NCBI GenBank assembly: GCA_963210315.1 | Contig: OY723246.1 | Span: 1,178,001 to 1,242,000 of the forward strand | Reading direction: 5' to 3' | Length of the DNA: 64,000 nucleotides | Origin: Rhynchopus euleeides | Taxonomy: Eukaryota; Euglenozoa; Diplonemea; Diplonemida; Diplonemidae | Part shown: positions 1-13,602 of the stretch, piece by piece | Layout of the letters: every line of letters begins with the position of its first letter | How positions within the stretch are numbered: position 1 is the stretch's first letter | Notes under the pieces: generated by a model | Told to the model about the DNA's origin: nothing | What the model saw: only the letters and a program-made list of their open reading frames with translations | Database searches by the model: none | Translations under genes and position numbers: made by a program

Positions 1-553
1 CTGCCTGCAGGAGGTGCACTGCCAGTGGGCTGGCCGCCTGAAGCTGATAAGATCCGGGCACATCCTGGTCGCCTTTGCGGGGTTCTGCGGCGCTGGTGCG
101 GTGTGGTCTTTATGTGGCAGTTACCCGCTTGTTCCTCTCACTGGCAGCCCCGTCCCCACAGCTGGTTCTATCCCCGTCACTTGCCTCTGCCCCTGCCTCG
201 GCTGCACGTTGAGAGATGCATTATGAGCCACACCTGTCATTTGCCTCACTGCCGTCACTCCCACCTCCCGACCCCCAGAGCGCATCGCTGACTCTCGGGG
301 CCCCCAGCTCCCTCCGGGGCCAAGTTAAACCAGCGCAGCATCAATCACTTCATAACAGACAGTTCATCTGCCAGAACGGTAGTTCGGCAACGCTGCAACG
401 TAGAAGATGTTGAACAGTGATGCTGTGCAGGTCATGGCATGCACCATGCAACACCTACATGGTCACCACCACCACCACCCCTCTCCAGACCAACACACAC
501 ACACACACAGGGGGGTTGGCCCCCTGGCAAATGTGATTGCAAAAGGTTGTCTG
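1..553. other. intergenic sequence without a recognisable gene
   Basis: Only short overlapping ORFs without family resemblance are seen. A CA microsatellite lies near 492-510. The stretch ends at the TG dinucleotide (552-553) that precedes the fold-back element. Confidence 0.6.
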
Positions 554-789
554 CACGGTGGGATCTTGTAAATTTTACATGTAAAAATACCGATTTTTAC
601 ATGTATTATACATGTATAATACTTGCATGTCAACTATTATACATGTATAATACATGTATATGCCTGAAATATACATGTAAAATACATGTATATCAAGTAA
701 AAATACATGTATAATACTTGCATGTCAACTATTATACATGTATTTTTACTTGGTGGGGGCCTTCGCTCTGGAGTGAGAAAAGTGAGAAA

Positions 790-905
790 AAGTGAGCCCA
801 AAAATGGAAAAAATGGCAAAAAAAAGAGTGTGGGGAGTTGGGTCCAGTTTAGCAAAGTTGTCATATTTTTCGGGTGTTTTCTGAATGGGGACACCCGAAG
901 AACCC
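790..905 (+). repeat. shared module of G-run TIR elements, copy 1
   Basis: The core contains GGGGAGTTGGGTCCAGTTTA and then a stem-loop with arms TTCGGGTGT and ACACCCGAA. The same core is found at 52671-52765 (same orientation) and 29251-29345 (opposite orientation), each time near one end of a G-run TIR element. Its function is unknown; it could be a recombinase-recognition or transcribed structured segment. Confidence 0.85.
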
Positions 906-1604
906 CATGACATGGTCATGACATGTCGCCATCTGCAAAATTGATCTTCACCTGACCGTGAAGACCGGAGGTGGTGAACACAGTGTTACGCAATCACTTT
1001 AGTGGCGTCCCCACAGTCCAGCGGGATCCGGTGTGCCAGGTGGGGGGAGGCGTCGTGGCCTTGGGACACCAGGTCAGGTGCGTGTTCCCCGTTGAGGGGA
1101 ATTCCATAGAAGACGTGCGGGTTCCCTTGGTATTTTGAGCGTCTCATTGTTCCAGGTAGACCGATACCCCTCCGGCTAAATTGGCCAGGTTGGCGAGGCG
1201 TTCATGGCGTGTTAGCACTACACCCCTTAATCAGGTTTTTGGTTCCCATGGCGACACCCTCTTCGTCTAGGGTGAGCCTGTAGTGGAGGCAATCTACCTG
1301 CGCCGAAATGTCTAGTGCTGTCGAGACCCCACGGGAGGCAGCGAGGAAAACGCTATTACCTGGGATCCCCCGTGTTTAAGCCCCCCCTGGGGGGTCTGGC
1401 AAGGGGGGGCTTAACCACAGGGGGCCTCAAGTTGTCAATACCACCGCGATGAGCCCGATGACCTGAGGGCCATCCTCCAGCACCCCGTCGAGGGGCGCTA
1501 CACCTTCACCCCCTCGCGAGCGGCTCATGAAAGCGATACAGGAGACGGGCGCTGTATGACAAGGCCGTACGGCTGGGGACGAACCCAGTTCCGGAGGGGA
1601 TGGC

Positions 1605-1692
1605 TGGATGGATGGATGCATGCATGCATGCATGCATGCACACATCCATGCATGCATGGATGAATGCATGCATGCATGCAGGCATCCATACC
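1605..1692. repeat. ATGC/ATGG microsatellite
   Basis: Degenerate tandem GGAT and GCAT tetranucleotides. Because GCATGC is palindromic the tract is strongly self-complementary. Another short GCATGCATGG tract lies near 2172-2186. Confidence 0.9.
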
Positions 1693-2229
1693 CGGTTTGC
1701 CTGCAGAGGATGAAATTTCAAGGAAATGTGCCAAGGGCCGGTATGGACACCCCTAAAACCCTTCTGAAACCAAAAAGTCCACGAAAGGGGTTAAAACGGC
1801 TTAATTCGTTGATTTGTTGCATTTCCCTGCAATTTTCAGCCAAAAATCGAATTTGGCTGGGCGAGTAGTTGGTTACATTTTGTTTGTGCGCACTATGCAA
1901 TATATCTGTTCATGGAATTATGTATGTTGCACTGCACGCTGCCAACAGCCTATTGTTTACTGTCACAAGCAAGATTGTTTGTGTAAAAATCGCGAAAATT
2001 CCCAAAAAATCGATTTTTCACAGAGGCCCAAAAACGTGTTTCTGGGTGAAAAATGGGCCCAAAAATCGGTTTTCCGACGTTTTTTGGTCGATTTTTGGGG
2101 TTTCCAGCGATTTTCCTGTGTCAAATCGAAAATCCATTTTTTGACATTTTCGGGCATCCCTGGATGCCGTAGATGCATGCATGGATGCATCCACACCATC
2201 CACGGGCCCACTGAGAGCTATGCCCCCAG

Positions 2230-2305
2230 CCCCGCGACCCCACCCCCACCCCGCGCTTCGCGCGGGGTGGGGGTGGGGTCGCGGGGCCGCGCTTCGCGCG
2301 GCCCC
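2230..2305. repeat. two overlapping perfect GC hairpins with TTC loops
   Basis: Arms 2230-2256 and 2260-2286 are perfectly complementary over 27 bases around the loop TTC. A second hairpin (arms 2283-2292 and 2296-2305, loop TTC) shares bases with the first. Both have the centre CGCGCTTCGCGCG. Confidence 0.95.
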
Positions 2306-3246
2306 CCGCGCAAAAGTGTCAGCAGGGGATGTGCTGTCCTGCGCTGGACGCGGGGGGCGGTGGGGCGCCGGGGGGGTGACGACTGGCCGATGGCCAGGGG
2401 GTGCTGCGCGTTCCCGTGCGCTCAAAAAACGATGCGCAAGGGGGCTGGTAAAGGGTGGGCCTCTCCCCCACGGAGAGCCGCCCGTGCGGGGGTGGGCGCG
2501 AACCCGACCCGGGAGGCGCGCGTACTGGGGACAACAACTGCCGAGGCGGGCCGAGCGGGGTGTGGCCCAAAGCTGGCGGCACGCGAGAGGGAGGCGATCG
2601 ACCACTGACTGGGCGACGGGAGGGGAAGAAGTTGGGCGGGCAGCTGCAACGCGAGGCGCAGTCGGAACTGGTGCACACCTTCGAGGTCACCGAAAGGGCT
2701 GCCGCGGAGCGGGAGCTGATCACCGACGCGTTTGTTGACTTCTGGCACAGGAACGAGGGCGGCTGCCTGTCACGAAGTTGTCTGCCGGCCGTTCCTGTGG
2801 AACCTCAGCGGACACCGGCGACGACTACGCCGGAAAGCTGGTGACAGGGCTGCACGGGCTTACTTTGGTACCCGGGGGCGAACCGGGGGACTGCTACACT
2901 CCCTTCTCTGCTCACGGGTGTCTGCTGCATCTCGAGGCGAGAAGCTGCACGGGCGTGAAGGGTAAAGGGGGTGCGAACGAGACGGAGGAGCACAGCGCAG
3001 GGGCACGGTAGAGATGTGTGTGACGAGGGCGCGGGTGTCAAAGCTGTGCTTCCTGAGTGGCGGAACTGGCGGAGGTCGGCGGCGTGAGGCGACGGCGGGC
3101 CGGACGACGCTGCCGAAACCCCGGGATACCTCCCTCGAGGAGGTGACGGGCAACGGGACGGAAGCCTCACTTGGTTGCAGCGGGAGGGACGGAGCACTGC
3201 GATCGCCGAAAAGCCAGTGACTGCGATGGAGTGGGGGAGGAAGGCG

Positions 3247-6200
3247 GCCTGGGGGCATGACACAGTGTGTTAGAAGCCTGGGGGGGCATGACACAGTGTG
3301 CTGGAAGCCTGGGGGGGCATGACACACTGTGTTAGAAGCCTGGGGGGGCATGACACACTGTGTTTGAAGCCTGGGGGGGCATGACACAGTGTGTTAGAAG
3401 CCTGGGGGGGCATGACACAGTGTGCTAGAAGCCTGGGGGGGCATGACACAGTGTGTTAGAAGCCTGGGGGGGCATGACACACAGTGTTAGAAGCCTGGGG
3501 GGGCATGACACACTGTGTTTGAAGCCTGGGGGGGCATGACACAGTGTGTTTGAAGCCTGGGGGGGCATGACACACAGTGTTAGAAGCCTGGGGGGGCATG
3601 ACACAGTGTGCTGGAAGCCTGGGGGGGCATGACACACTGTGTTAGAAGCCTGGGGGGGCATGACACACTGTGTTAGAAGCCTGGGGGGGCATGACACAGT
3701 GTGCTGGAAGCCTGGGGGGGCATGACACAGTGTGCTAGAAGCCTGGGGGGGCATGACACACTGTGTTTGAAGCCTGGGGGGGCATGACACAGTGTGTTAG
3801 AAGCCTGGGGGGGCATGACACACTGTGTTAGAAGCCTGGGGGGGCATGACACACTGTGTTAGAAGCCTGGGGGGGCATGACACACTGTGTTAGAAGCCTG
3901 GGGGGGCATGACACACAGTGTTAGAAGCCTGGGGGGGCATGACACACTGTGTTTGAAGCCTGGGGGGGCATGACACACTGTGTTTGAAGCCTGGGGGGGC
4001 ATGACACAGTGTGTTAGAAGCCTGGGGGGGCATGACACACTGTGTTAGAAGCCTGGGGGGGCATGACACACTGTGTTAGAAGCCTGGGGGGGCATGACAC
4101 ACTGTGTTTGAAGCCTGGGGGGGCATGACACAGTGTGTTAGAAGCCTGGGGGGGCATGACACAGTGTGCTGGAAGCCTGGGGGGGCATGACACAGTGTGC
4201 TAGAAGCCTGGGGGGGCATGACACAGTGTGTTAGAAGCCTGGGGGGGCATGACACACAGTGTTAGAAGCCTGGGGGGGCATGACACAGTGTGCTGGAAGC
4301 CTGGGGGGGCATGACACAGTGTGCTGGAAGCCTGGGGGGGCATGACACACAGTGTTTGAAGCCTGGGGGGGCATGACACACTGTGTTAGAAGCCTGGGGA
4401 GGCATGACACAGTGTGCTAGAAGCCTGGGGGGGCATGACACACAGTGTTAGAAGCCTGGGGGGGCATGACACACTGTGTTTGAAGCCTGGGGGGGCATGA
4501 CACACTGTGTTTGAAGCCTGGGGGGGCATGACACAGTGTGTTTGAAGCCTGGGGGGGCATGACACACAGTGTTAGAAGCCTGGGGGGGCATGACACAGTG
4601 TGCTGGAAGCCTGGGGGGGCATGACACACTGTGTTAGAAGCCTGGGGGGGCATGACACACTGTGTTAGAAGCCTGGGGGGGCATGACACAGTGTGCTGGA
4701 AGCCTGGGGGGGCATGACACAGTGTGCTAGAAGCCTGGGGGGGCATGACACACTGTGTTTGAAGCCTGGGGGGGCATGACACAGTGTGTTAGAAGCCTGG
4801 GGGGGCATGACACACTGTGTTAGAAGCCTGGGGGGGCATGACACACTGTGTTAGAAGCCTGGGGGGGCATGACACACTGTGTTAGAAGCCTGGGGGGGCA
4901 TGACACACAGTGTTAGAAGCCTGGGGGGGCATGACACACTGTGTTTGAAGCCTGGGGGGGCATGACACACTGTGTTTGAAGCCTGGGGGGGCATGACACA
5001 GTGTGTTAGAAGCCTGGGGGGGCATGACACACTGTGTTAGAAGCCTGGGGGGGCATGACACACTGTGTTAGAAGCCTGGGGGGGCATGACACACTGTGTT
5101 TGAAGCCTGGGGGGGCATGACACAGTGTGTTAGAAGCCTGGGGGGGCATGACACAGTGTGCTGGAAGCCTGGGGGGGCATGACACAGTGTGCTAGAAGCC
5201 TGGGGGGGCATGACACAGTGTGTTAGAAGCCTGGGGGGGCATGACACAGTGTGCTGGAAGCCTGGGGGGGCATGACACAGTGTGCTGGAAGCCTGGGGGG
5301 GCATGACACACAGTGTTTGAAGCCTGGGGGGGCATGACACACTGTGTTAGAAGCCTGGGGAGGCATGACACAGTGTGCTAGAAGCCTGGGGGGCATGACA
5401 CAGTGTGTTAGAAGCCTGGGGGGGCATGACACACTGTGTTAGAAGCCTGGGGGGGCATGACACAGTGTGTTAGAAGCCTGGGGGGGCATGACACACTGTG
5501 TTAGAAGCCTGGGGGGGCATGACACAGTGTGTTAGAAGCCTGGGGGGGCATGACACAGTGTGCTGGAAGCCTGGGGGGGCATGACACAGTGTGCTAGAAG
5601 CCTGGGGGGGCATGACACAGTGTGTTAGAAGCCTGGGGGGGCATGACACACAGTGTTAGAAGCCTGGGGGGGCATGACACAGTGTGCTGGAAGCCTGGGG
5701 GGGCATGACACAGTGTGCTGGAAGCCTGGGGGGGCATGACACACAGTGTTTGAAGCCTGGGGGGGCATGACACACTGTGTTAGAAGCCTGGGGAGGCATG
5801 ACACAGTGTGCTAGAAGCCTGGGGGGGCATGACACAGTGTGTTAGAAGCCTGGGGGGGCATGACACACTGTGTTAGAAGCCTGGGGGGGCATGACACAGT
5901 GTGTTAGAAGCCTGGGGGGGCATGACACACTGTGTTAGAAGCCTGGGGGGGCATGACACAGTGTTAGAAGCCTGGGGGGGCATGACACAGTGTTAGAAGC
6001 CTGGGGGGGCATGGCACAGTGTGCTGGAAGCCTGGGGGGGCATGACACACAGTGTTAGAAGCCTGGGGGGGCATGACACACTGTGTTTGAAGCCTGGGGG
6101 GGCATGACACAGTGTGTTAGAAGCCTGGGGGGGCATGACACACAGTGTTTGAAGCCTGGGGGGGCATGACACACTGTGTTAGAAGCCTGGGGAGGCATGA

Positions 6201-9200
6201 CACAGTGTGCTAGAAGCCTGGGGGGGCATGACACAGTGTGTTAGAAGCCTGGGGGGGCATGACACACTGTGTTAGAAGCCTGGGGGGGCATGACACAGTG
6301 TGTTAGAAGCCTGGGGGGGCATGACACACTGTGTTAGAAGCCTGGGGGGGCATGACACAGTGTGTTAGAAGCCTGGGGGGGCATGACACACTGTGTTAGA
6401 AGCCTGGGGGGGCATGACACAGTGTTAGAAGCCTGGGGGGGCATGACACAGTGTTAGAAGCCTGGGGGGGCATGGCACAGTGTGCTGGAAGCCTGGGGGG
6501 GCATGACACACAGTGTTAGAAGCCTGGGGGGGCATGACACACTGTGTTTGAAGCCTGGGGGGGCATGACACAGTGTGTTAGAAGCCTGGGGGGGCATGAC
6601 ACACAGTGTTAGAAGCCTGGGGGGGCATGACACAGTGTGCTGGAAGCCTGGGGGGGCATGACACACAGTGTTAGAAGCCTGGGGGGGCATGACACACTGT
6701 GTTTGAAGCCTGGGGGGGCATGACACACTGTGTTTGAAGCCTGGGGGGGCATGACACAGTGTGTTAGAAGCCTGGGGGGGCATGACACAGTGTGCTAGAA
6801 GCCTGGGGGGGCATGACACAGTGTGTTAGAAGCCTGGGGGGGCATGACACACAGTGTTAGAAGCCTGGGGGGGCATGACACACTGTGTTTGAAGCCTGGG
6901 GGGGCATGACACACTGTGTTTGAAGCCTGGGGGGGCATGACACAGTGTGTTTGAAGCCTGGGGGGGCATGACACACAGTGTTAGAAGCCTGGGGGGGCAT
7001 GACACAGTGTGCTGGAAGCCTGGGGGGGCATGACACACTGTGTTAGAAGCCTGGGGGGGCATGACACACTGTGTTAGAAGCCTGGGGGGGCATGACACAG
7101 TGTGCTGGAAGCCTGGGGTGGCATGACACAGTGTGCTAGAAGCCTGGGGGGGCATGACACACTGTGTTTGAAGCCTGGGGGGGCATGACACAGTGTGTTA
7201 GAAGCCTGGGGGGGCATGACACACTGTGTTAGAAGCCTGGGGGGGCATGACACACTGTGTTAGAAGCCTGGGGGGGCATGACACACTGTGTTAGAAGCCT
7301 GGGGGGGCATGACACACAGTGTTAGAAGCCTGGGGGGGCATGACACACTGTGTTTGAAGCCTGGGGGGGCATGACACACTGTGTTTGAAGCCTGGGGGGG
7401 CATGACACAGTGTGTTTGAAGCCTGGGGGGGCATGACACACAGTGTTAGAAGCCTGGGGGGGCATGACACAGTGTGCTGGAAGCCTGGGGGGGCATGACA
7501 CACTGTGTTAGAAGCCTGGGGGGGCATGACACACTGTGTTAGAAGCCTGGGGGGGCATGACACAGTGTGCTGGAAGCCTGGGGGGGCATGACACAGTGTG
7601 CTAGAAGCCTGGGGGGGCATGACACACTGTGTTTGAAGCCTGGGGGGGCATGACACAGTGTGTTAGAAGCCTGGGGGGGCATGACACACTGTGTTAGAAG
7701 CCTGGGGGGGCATGACACACTGTGTTAGAAGCCTGGGGGGGCATGACACACTGTGTTAGAAGCCTGGGGGGGCATGACACACAGTGTTAGAAGCCTGGGG
7801 GGGCATGACACACTGTGTTTGAAGCCTGGGGGGGCATGACACACTGTGTTTGAAGCCTGGGGGGGCATGACACAGTGTGTTAGAAGCCTGGGGGGGCATG
7901 ACACACTGTGTTAGAAGCCTGGGGGGGCATGACACACTGTGTTAGAAGCCTGGGGGGGCATGACACACTGTGTTTGAAGCCTGGGGGGGCATGACACAGT
8001 GTGTTAGAAGCCTGGGGGGGCATGACACAGTGTGCTGGAAGCCTGGGGGGGCATGACACAGTGTGCTAGAAGCCTGGGGGGGCATGACACAGTGTGTTAG
8101 AAGCCTGGGGGGGCATGACACAGTGTGCTGGAAGCCTGGGGGGGCATGACACAGTGTGCTGGAAGCCTGGGGGGGCATGACACACAGTGTTTGAAGCCTG
8201 GGGGGGCATGACACACTGTGTTAGAAGCCTGGGGAGGCATGACACAGTGTGCTAGAAGCCTGGGGGGCATGACACAGTGTGTTAGAAGCCTGGGGGGGCA
8301 TGACACACTGTGTTAGAAGCCTGGGGGGGCATGACACAGTGTGTTAGAAGCCTGGGGGGGCATGACACACTGTGTTAGAAGCCTGGGGGGGCATGACACA
8401 GTGTTAGAAGCCTGGGGGGGCATGACACAGTGTTAGAAGCCTGGGGGGGCATGGCACAGTGTGCTGGAAGCCTGGGGGGGCATGACACACAGTGTTAGAA
8501 GCCTGGGGGGGCATGACACACTGTGTTTGAAGCCTGGGGGGGCATGACACAGTGTGTTAGAAGCCTGGGGGGGCATGACACACAGTGTTAGAAGCCTGGG
8601 GGGGCATGACACAGTGTGCTGGAAGCCTGGGGGGGCATGACACACAGTGTTAGAAGCCTGGGGGGGCATGACACACTGTGTTTGAAGCCTGGGGGGGCAT
8701 GACACACTGTGTTTGAAGCCTGGGGGGGCATGACACAGTGTGTTAGAAGCCTGGGGGGGCATGACACAGTGTGCTGGAAGCCTGGGGGGGCATGACACAG
8801 TGTGTTAGAAGCCTGGGGGGGCATGACACACAGTGTTAGAAGCCTGGGGGGGCATGACACACTGTGTTTGAAGCCTGGGGGGGCATGACACACTGTGTTT
8901 GAAGCCTGGGGGGGCATGACACAGTGTGTTTGAAGCCTGGGGGGGCATGACACACAGTGTTAGAAGCCTGGGGGGGCATGACACAGTGTGCTGGAAGCCT
9001 GGGGGGGCATGACACACTGTGTTAGAAGCCTGGGGGGGCATGACACACTGTGTTAGAAGCCTGGGGGGGCATGACACAGTGTGCTGGAAGCCTGGGGGGG
9101 CATGACACAGTGTGCTAGAAGCCTGGGGGGGCATGACACACTGTGTTTGAAGCCTGGGGGGGCATGACACAGTGTGTTAGAAGCCTGGGGGGGCATGACA

Positions 9201-12200
9201 CACTGTGTTAGAAGCCTGGGGGGGCATGACACACTGTGTTAGAAGCCTGGGGGGGCATGACACACAGTGTTAGAAGCCTGGGGGGGCATGACACACTGTG
9301 TTTGAAGCCTGGGGGGGCATGACACACTGTGTTTGAAGCCTGGGGGGGCATGACACAGTGTGTTAGAAGCCTGGGGGGGCATGACACAGTGTGCTGGAAG
9401 CCTGGGGGGGCATGACACAGTGTGCTAGAAGCCTGGGGGGGCATGACACAGTGTGTTAGAAGCCTGGGGGGGCATGACACACTGTGTTAGAAGCCTGGGG
9501 GGGCATGACACACTGTGTTTGAAGCCTGGGGGGGCATGACACAGTGTGTTAGAAGCCTGGGGGGGCATGACACAGTGTGCTGGAAGCCTGGGGGGGCATG
9601 ACACAGTGTGCTAGAAGCCTGGGGGGGCATGACACAGTGTGTTAGAAGCCTGGGGGGGCATGACACACAGTGTTAGAAGCCTGGGGGGGCATGACACAGT
9701 GTGCTGGAAGCCTGGGGGGGCATGACACAGTGTGCTGGAAGCCTGGGGGGGCATGACACACAGTGTTTGAAGCCTGGGGGGGCATGACACACTGTGTTAG
9801 AAGCCTGGGGAGGCATGACACAGTGTGCTAGAAGCCTGGGGGGGCATGACACAGTGTGTTAGAAACCTGGGGGGGCATGACACACTGTGTTAGAAGCCTG
9901 GGGGGGCATGACACAGTGTGTTAGAAGCCTGGGGGGGCATGACACAGTGTTAGAAGCCTGGGGGGGCATGGCACAGTGTGCTGGAAGCCTGGGGGGGCAT
10001 GACACACAGTGTTAGAAGCCTGGGGGGGCATGACACACTGTGTTTGAAGCCTGGGGGGGCATGACACAGTGTGTTAGAAGCCTGGGGGGGCATGACACAG
10101 TGTGCTAGAAGCCTGGGGGGGCATGACACAGTGTGTTAGAAGCCTGGGGGGGCATGACACACAGTGTTAGAAGCCTGGGGGGGCATGACACACTGTGTTT
10201 GAAGCCTGGGGGGGCATGACACAGTGTGTTAGAAGCCTGGGGGGGCATGACACACTGTGTTTGAAGCCTGGGGGGGCATGACACACTGTGTTTGAAGCCT
10301 GGGGGGGCATGACACAGTGTGTTTGAAGCCTGGGGGGGCATGACACACAGTGTTAGAAGCCTGGGGGGGCATGACACAGTGTGCTGGAAGCCTGGGGGGG
10401 CATGACACACTGTGTTAGAAGCCTGGGGGGGCATGACACACTGTGTTAGAAGCCTGGGGGGGCATGACACAGTGTGCTGGAAGCCTGGGGGGGCATGACA
10501 CAGTGTGCTAGAAGCCTGGGGGGGCATGACACACTGTGTTTGAAGCCTGGGGGGGCATGACACAGTGTGTTAGAAGCCTGGGGGGGCATGACACACTGTG
10601 TTAGAAGCCTGGGGGGGCATGACACACTGTGTTAGAAGCCTGGGGGGGCATGACACACAGTGTTAGAAGCCTGGGGGGGCATGACACACTGTGTTTGAAG
10701 CCTGGGGGGGCATGACACACTGTGTTTGAAGCCTGGGGGGGCATGACACAGTGTGTTAGAAGCCTGGGGGGGCATGACACAGTGTGCTGGAAGCCTGGGG
10801 GGGCATGACACAGTGTGCTAGAAGCCTGGGGGGGCATGACACAGTGTGTTAGAAGCCTGGGGGGGCATGACACACTGTGTTAGAAGCCTGGGGGGGCATG
10901 ACACACTGTGTTTGAAGCCTGGGGGGGCATGACACAGTGTGTTAGAAGCCTGGGGGGGCATGACACAGTGTGCTGGAAGCCTGGGGGGGCATGACACAGT
11001 GTGCTAGAAGCCTGGGGGGGCATGACACAGTGTGTTAGAAGCCTGGGGGGGCATGACACACAGTGTTAGAAGCCTGGGGGGGCATGACACAGTGTGCTGG
11101 AAGCCTGGGGGGGCATGACACAGTGTGCTGGAAGCCTGGGGGGGCATGACACACAGTGTTTGAAGCCTGGGGGGGCATGACACACTGTGTTAGAAGCCTG
11201 GGGAGGCATGACACAGTGTGCTAGAAGCCTGGGGGGGCATGACACAGTGTGTTAGAAGCCTGGGGGGGCATGACACACTGTGTTAGAAGCCTGGGGGGGC
11301 ATGACACAGTGTGTTAGAAGCCTGGGGGGGCATGACACAGTGTTAGAAGCCTGGGGGGGCATGGCACAGTGTGCTGGAAGCCTGGGGGGGCATGACACAC
11401 AGTGTTAGAAGCCTGGGGGGGCATGACACACTGTGTTTGAAGCCTGGGGGGGCATGACACAGTGTGTTAGAAGCCTGGGGGGGCATGACACACAGTGTTA
11501 GAAGCCTGGGGGGGCATGACACAGTGTGCTGGAAGCCTGGGGGGGCATGACACACAGTGTTAGAAGCCTGGGGGGGCATGACACACTGTGTTTGAAACCT
11601 GGGGGGGCATGACACACTGTGTTTGAAGCCTGGGGGGGCATGACACAGTGTGTTAGAAGCCTGGGGGGGCATGACACAGTGTGCTAGAAGCCTGGGGGGG
11701 CATGACACAGTGTGTTAGAAGCCTGGGGGGGCATGACACACAGTGTTAGAAGCCTGGGGGGGCATGACACACTGTGTTTGAAGCCTGGGGGGGCATGACA
11801 CAGTGTGTTTGAAGCCTGGGGGGGCATGACACACAGTGTTAGAAGCCTGGGGGGGCATGACACAGTGTGCTGGAAGCCTGGGGGGGCATGACACAGTGTG
11901 CTAGAAGCCTGGGGGGGCATGACACAGTGTGTTAGAAGCCTGGGGGGGCATGACACACAGTGTTAGAAGCCTGGGGGGGCATGACACAGTGTGCTGGAAG
12001 CCTGGGGGGGCATGACACAGTGTGCTGGAAGCCTGGGGGGGCATGACACACAGTGTTTGAAGCCTGGGGGGGCATGACACAGTGTGCTAGAAGCCTGGGG
12101 GGGCATGACACAGTGTGTTAGAAGCCTGGGGGGGCATGACACACAGTGTTAGAAGCCTGGGGGGGCATGACACACTGTGTTTGAAGCCTGGGGGGGCATG

Positions 12201-13327
12201 ACACAGTGTGTTTGAAGCCTGGGGGGGCATGACACACAGTGTTAGAAGCCTGGGGGGGCATGACACAGTGTGCTGGAAGCCTGGGGGGGCATGACACAGT
12301 GTGCTAGAAGCCTGGGGGGGCATGACACAGTGTGTTAGAAGCCTGGGGGGGCATGACACACAGTGTTAGAAGCCTGGGGGGGCATGACACAGTGTGCTGG
12401 AAGCCTGGGGGGGCATGACACAGTGTGCTGGAAGCCTGGGGGGGCATGACACACAGTGTTTGAAGCCTGGGGGGGCATGACACACTGTGTTAGAAGCCTG
12501 GGGAGGCATGACACAGTGTGCTAGAAGCCTGGGGGGGCATGACACAGTGTGTTAGAAGCCTGGGGGGGCATGACACACTGTGTTAGAAGCCTGGGGGGGC
12601 ATGACACAGTGTGTTAGAAGCCTGGGGGGGCATGGCACAGTGTGCTGGAAGCCTGGGGGGGCATGACACACAGTGTTAGAAGCCTGGGGGGGCATGACAC
12701 ACTGTGTTTGAAGCCTGGGGGGGCATGACACAGTGTGTTAGAAGCCTGGGGGGGCATGACACACAGTGTTAGAAGCCTGGGGGGGCATGACACAGTGTGC
12801 TGGAAGCCTGGGGGGGCATGACACACAGTGTTAGAAGCCTGGGGGGGCATGACACACTGTGTTTGAAACCTGGGGGGGCATGACACACTGTGTTTGAAGC
12901 CTGGGGGGGCATGACACAGTGTGTTAGAAGCCTGGGGGGGCATGACACAGTGTGCTAGAAGCCTGGGGGGGCATGACACAGTGTGTTAGAAGCCTGGGGG
13001 GGCATGACACACAGTGTTAGAAGCCTGGGGGGGCATGACACACTGTGTTTGAAGCCTGGGGGGGCATGACACAGTGTGTTTGAAGCCTGGGGGGGCATGA
13101 CACACAGTGTTAGAAGCCTGGGGGGGCATGACACAGTGTGCTGGAAGCCTGGGGGGGCATGACACAGTGTGCTGGAAGCCTGGGGGGGCATGACACACTG
13201 TGTTAGAAGCCTGGGGGGGCATGACACACTGTGTTAGAAGCCTGGGGGGGCATGACACAGTGTGCTAGAAGCCTGGGGGGGCATGACACACTGTGTTAGA
13301 AGCCTGGGGGGGCATGACACAGTGTGT
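3247..13327. repeat. 31-bp satellite array, about 325 units
   Basis: The unit reads CATGACACAGTGTG, then TTAGAAGCC, then TGGGGGGG. About six variants differ at the CACAGTGTG/CACACTGTG/CACACAGTG segment and at the following TTA/TTT/CTG/CTA. Occasional units are 28-30 bp; a 30-bp unit occurs at about 5387 and again 2874 bp later at about 8261. Longer blocks repeat at offsets of 992, 1271, 403 and 2874 bp, so a higher-order structure exists. The array makes spurious minus-strand ORFs because 31 is not a multiple of 3 and three units form a 93-base reading period. Confidence 0.98.
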
Positions 13328-13454
13328 AAGGACCACGTGGGAGTATGTCACTTTGGAGCCAGTTTTGTGTGGCACCCAATTTTTTGACCTCTGCCAGAAA
13401 TTTTTTTTTCGAGATTTTTCGCAAATTTTGCATTGTCCCCAACACCCCTGTGTC

Positions 13455-13602
13455 ACGGGACCTTCGCTCTGTGTCAGTGACACACAGTGACACAGAGCGA
13501 AGGCCTGGCGGCGTTTTTGCCGATTTCGCCTAAGGTGAAAAAAACCGCCTGTGTGACACACTGACACAATTTGACACAGTTTGACACAGAGCGAAGGCCC
13601 CC
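13455..13602. promoter_or_regulatory. subterminal direct repeats of element A
   Basis: Read inward from the right terminus on the minus strand: the TIR, then TGTCAAACTG, TGTCAAATTG, TGTCAGTG and TGTCACAC at about 10-base spacing, then TTTTTTTTCACCTTAGG. Element C has the same plan with GGGTCAATTT, GGGTCAACTT and TTTTTCACCTTAGG. A further inverted pair of CCTTCGCTCTG lies at 13462-13503. Such phased subterminal repeats usually bind transposase; this role is inferred. Confidence 0.6.

Larger units (their letters stand above)
906..3246. other. unclassified interior of element A
   Basis: No gene is recognised. The stretch holds an ATGC-type microsatellite (1605-1692), two overlapping GC hairpins (2230-2305) and a coding-like but featureless open segment (about 2600-2844, rich in E, R and A, with no domain recognised). 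Around 2000-2150 it is AT-rich with many CGATTTTT-like words. Confidence 0.5.
753..13602. mobile_element. G-run TIR satellite-carrying element A (31-bp satellite)
   Basis: The terminal inverted repeats are GGGGGCCTTCGCTCTG (left, near 755-770) and its exact complement (13587-13602). The uninterrupted sequence in copy 2 reads acttGATatac; here the left flank is acttGGT and the right flank GATatac, so the target duplication is GAT with one substitution on the left. Inside lie a conserved module (790-905), about 2.3 kb of unclassified DNA with GC hairpins, the 31-bp satellite, and a right subterminal zone of TGTCAAAyTG-type direct repeats. No transposase is seen, so it is inferred to be non-autonomous. 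Assignment to a known superfamily is open; 3-bp duplications occur in CMC/EnSpm and PIF/Harbinger elements. Confidence 0.8.

Noticed and set aside
1814-2608. 264-codon ORF inside element A
   Set aside because: It crosses AT-rich repeats and a perfect hairpin and resembles no protein; open by chance.
3425-13258. Many minus-strand ORFs of 90-152 codons beginning MSCPPRL
   Set aside because: They are translations of the 31-bp satellite; identical frames recur with each three units and stop where a variant unit introduces a stop. No gene context.
3247-13327. CRISPR-like array
   Set aside because: Units are contiguous with no unique spacers and the genome is eukaryotic; it is a simple satellite.
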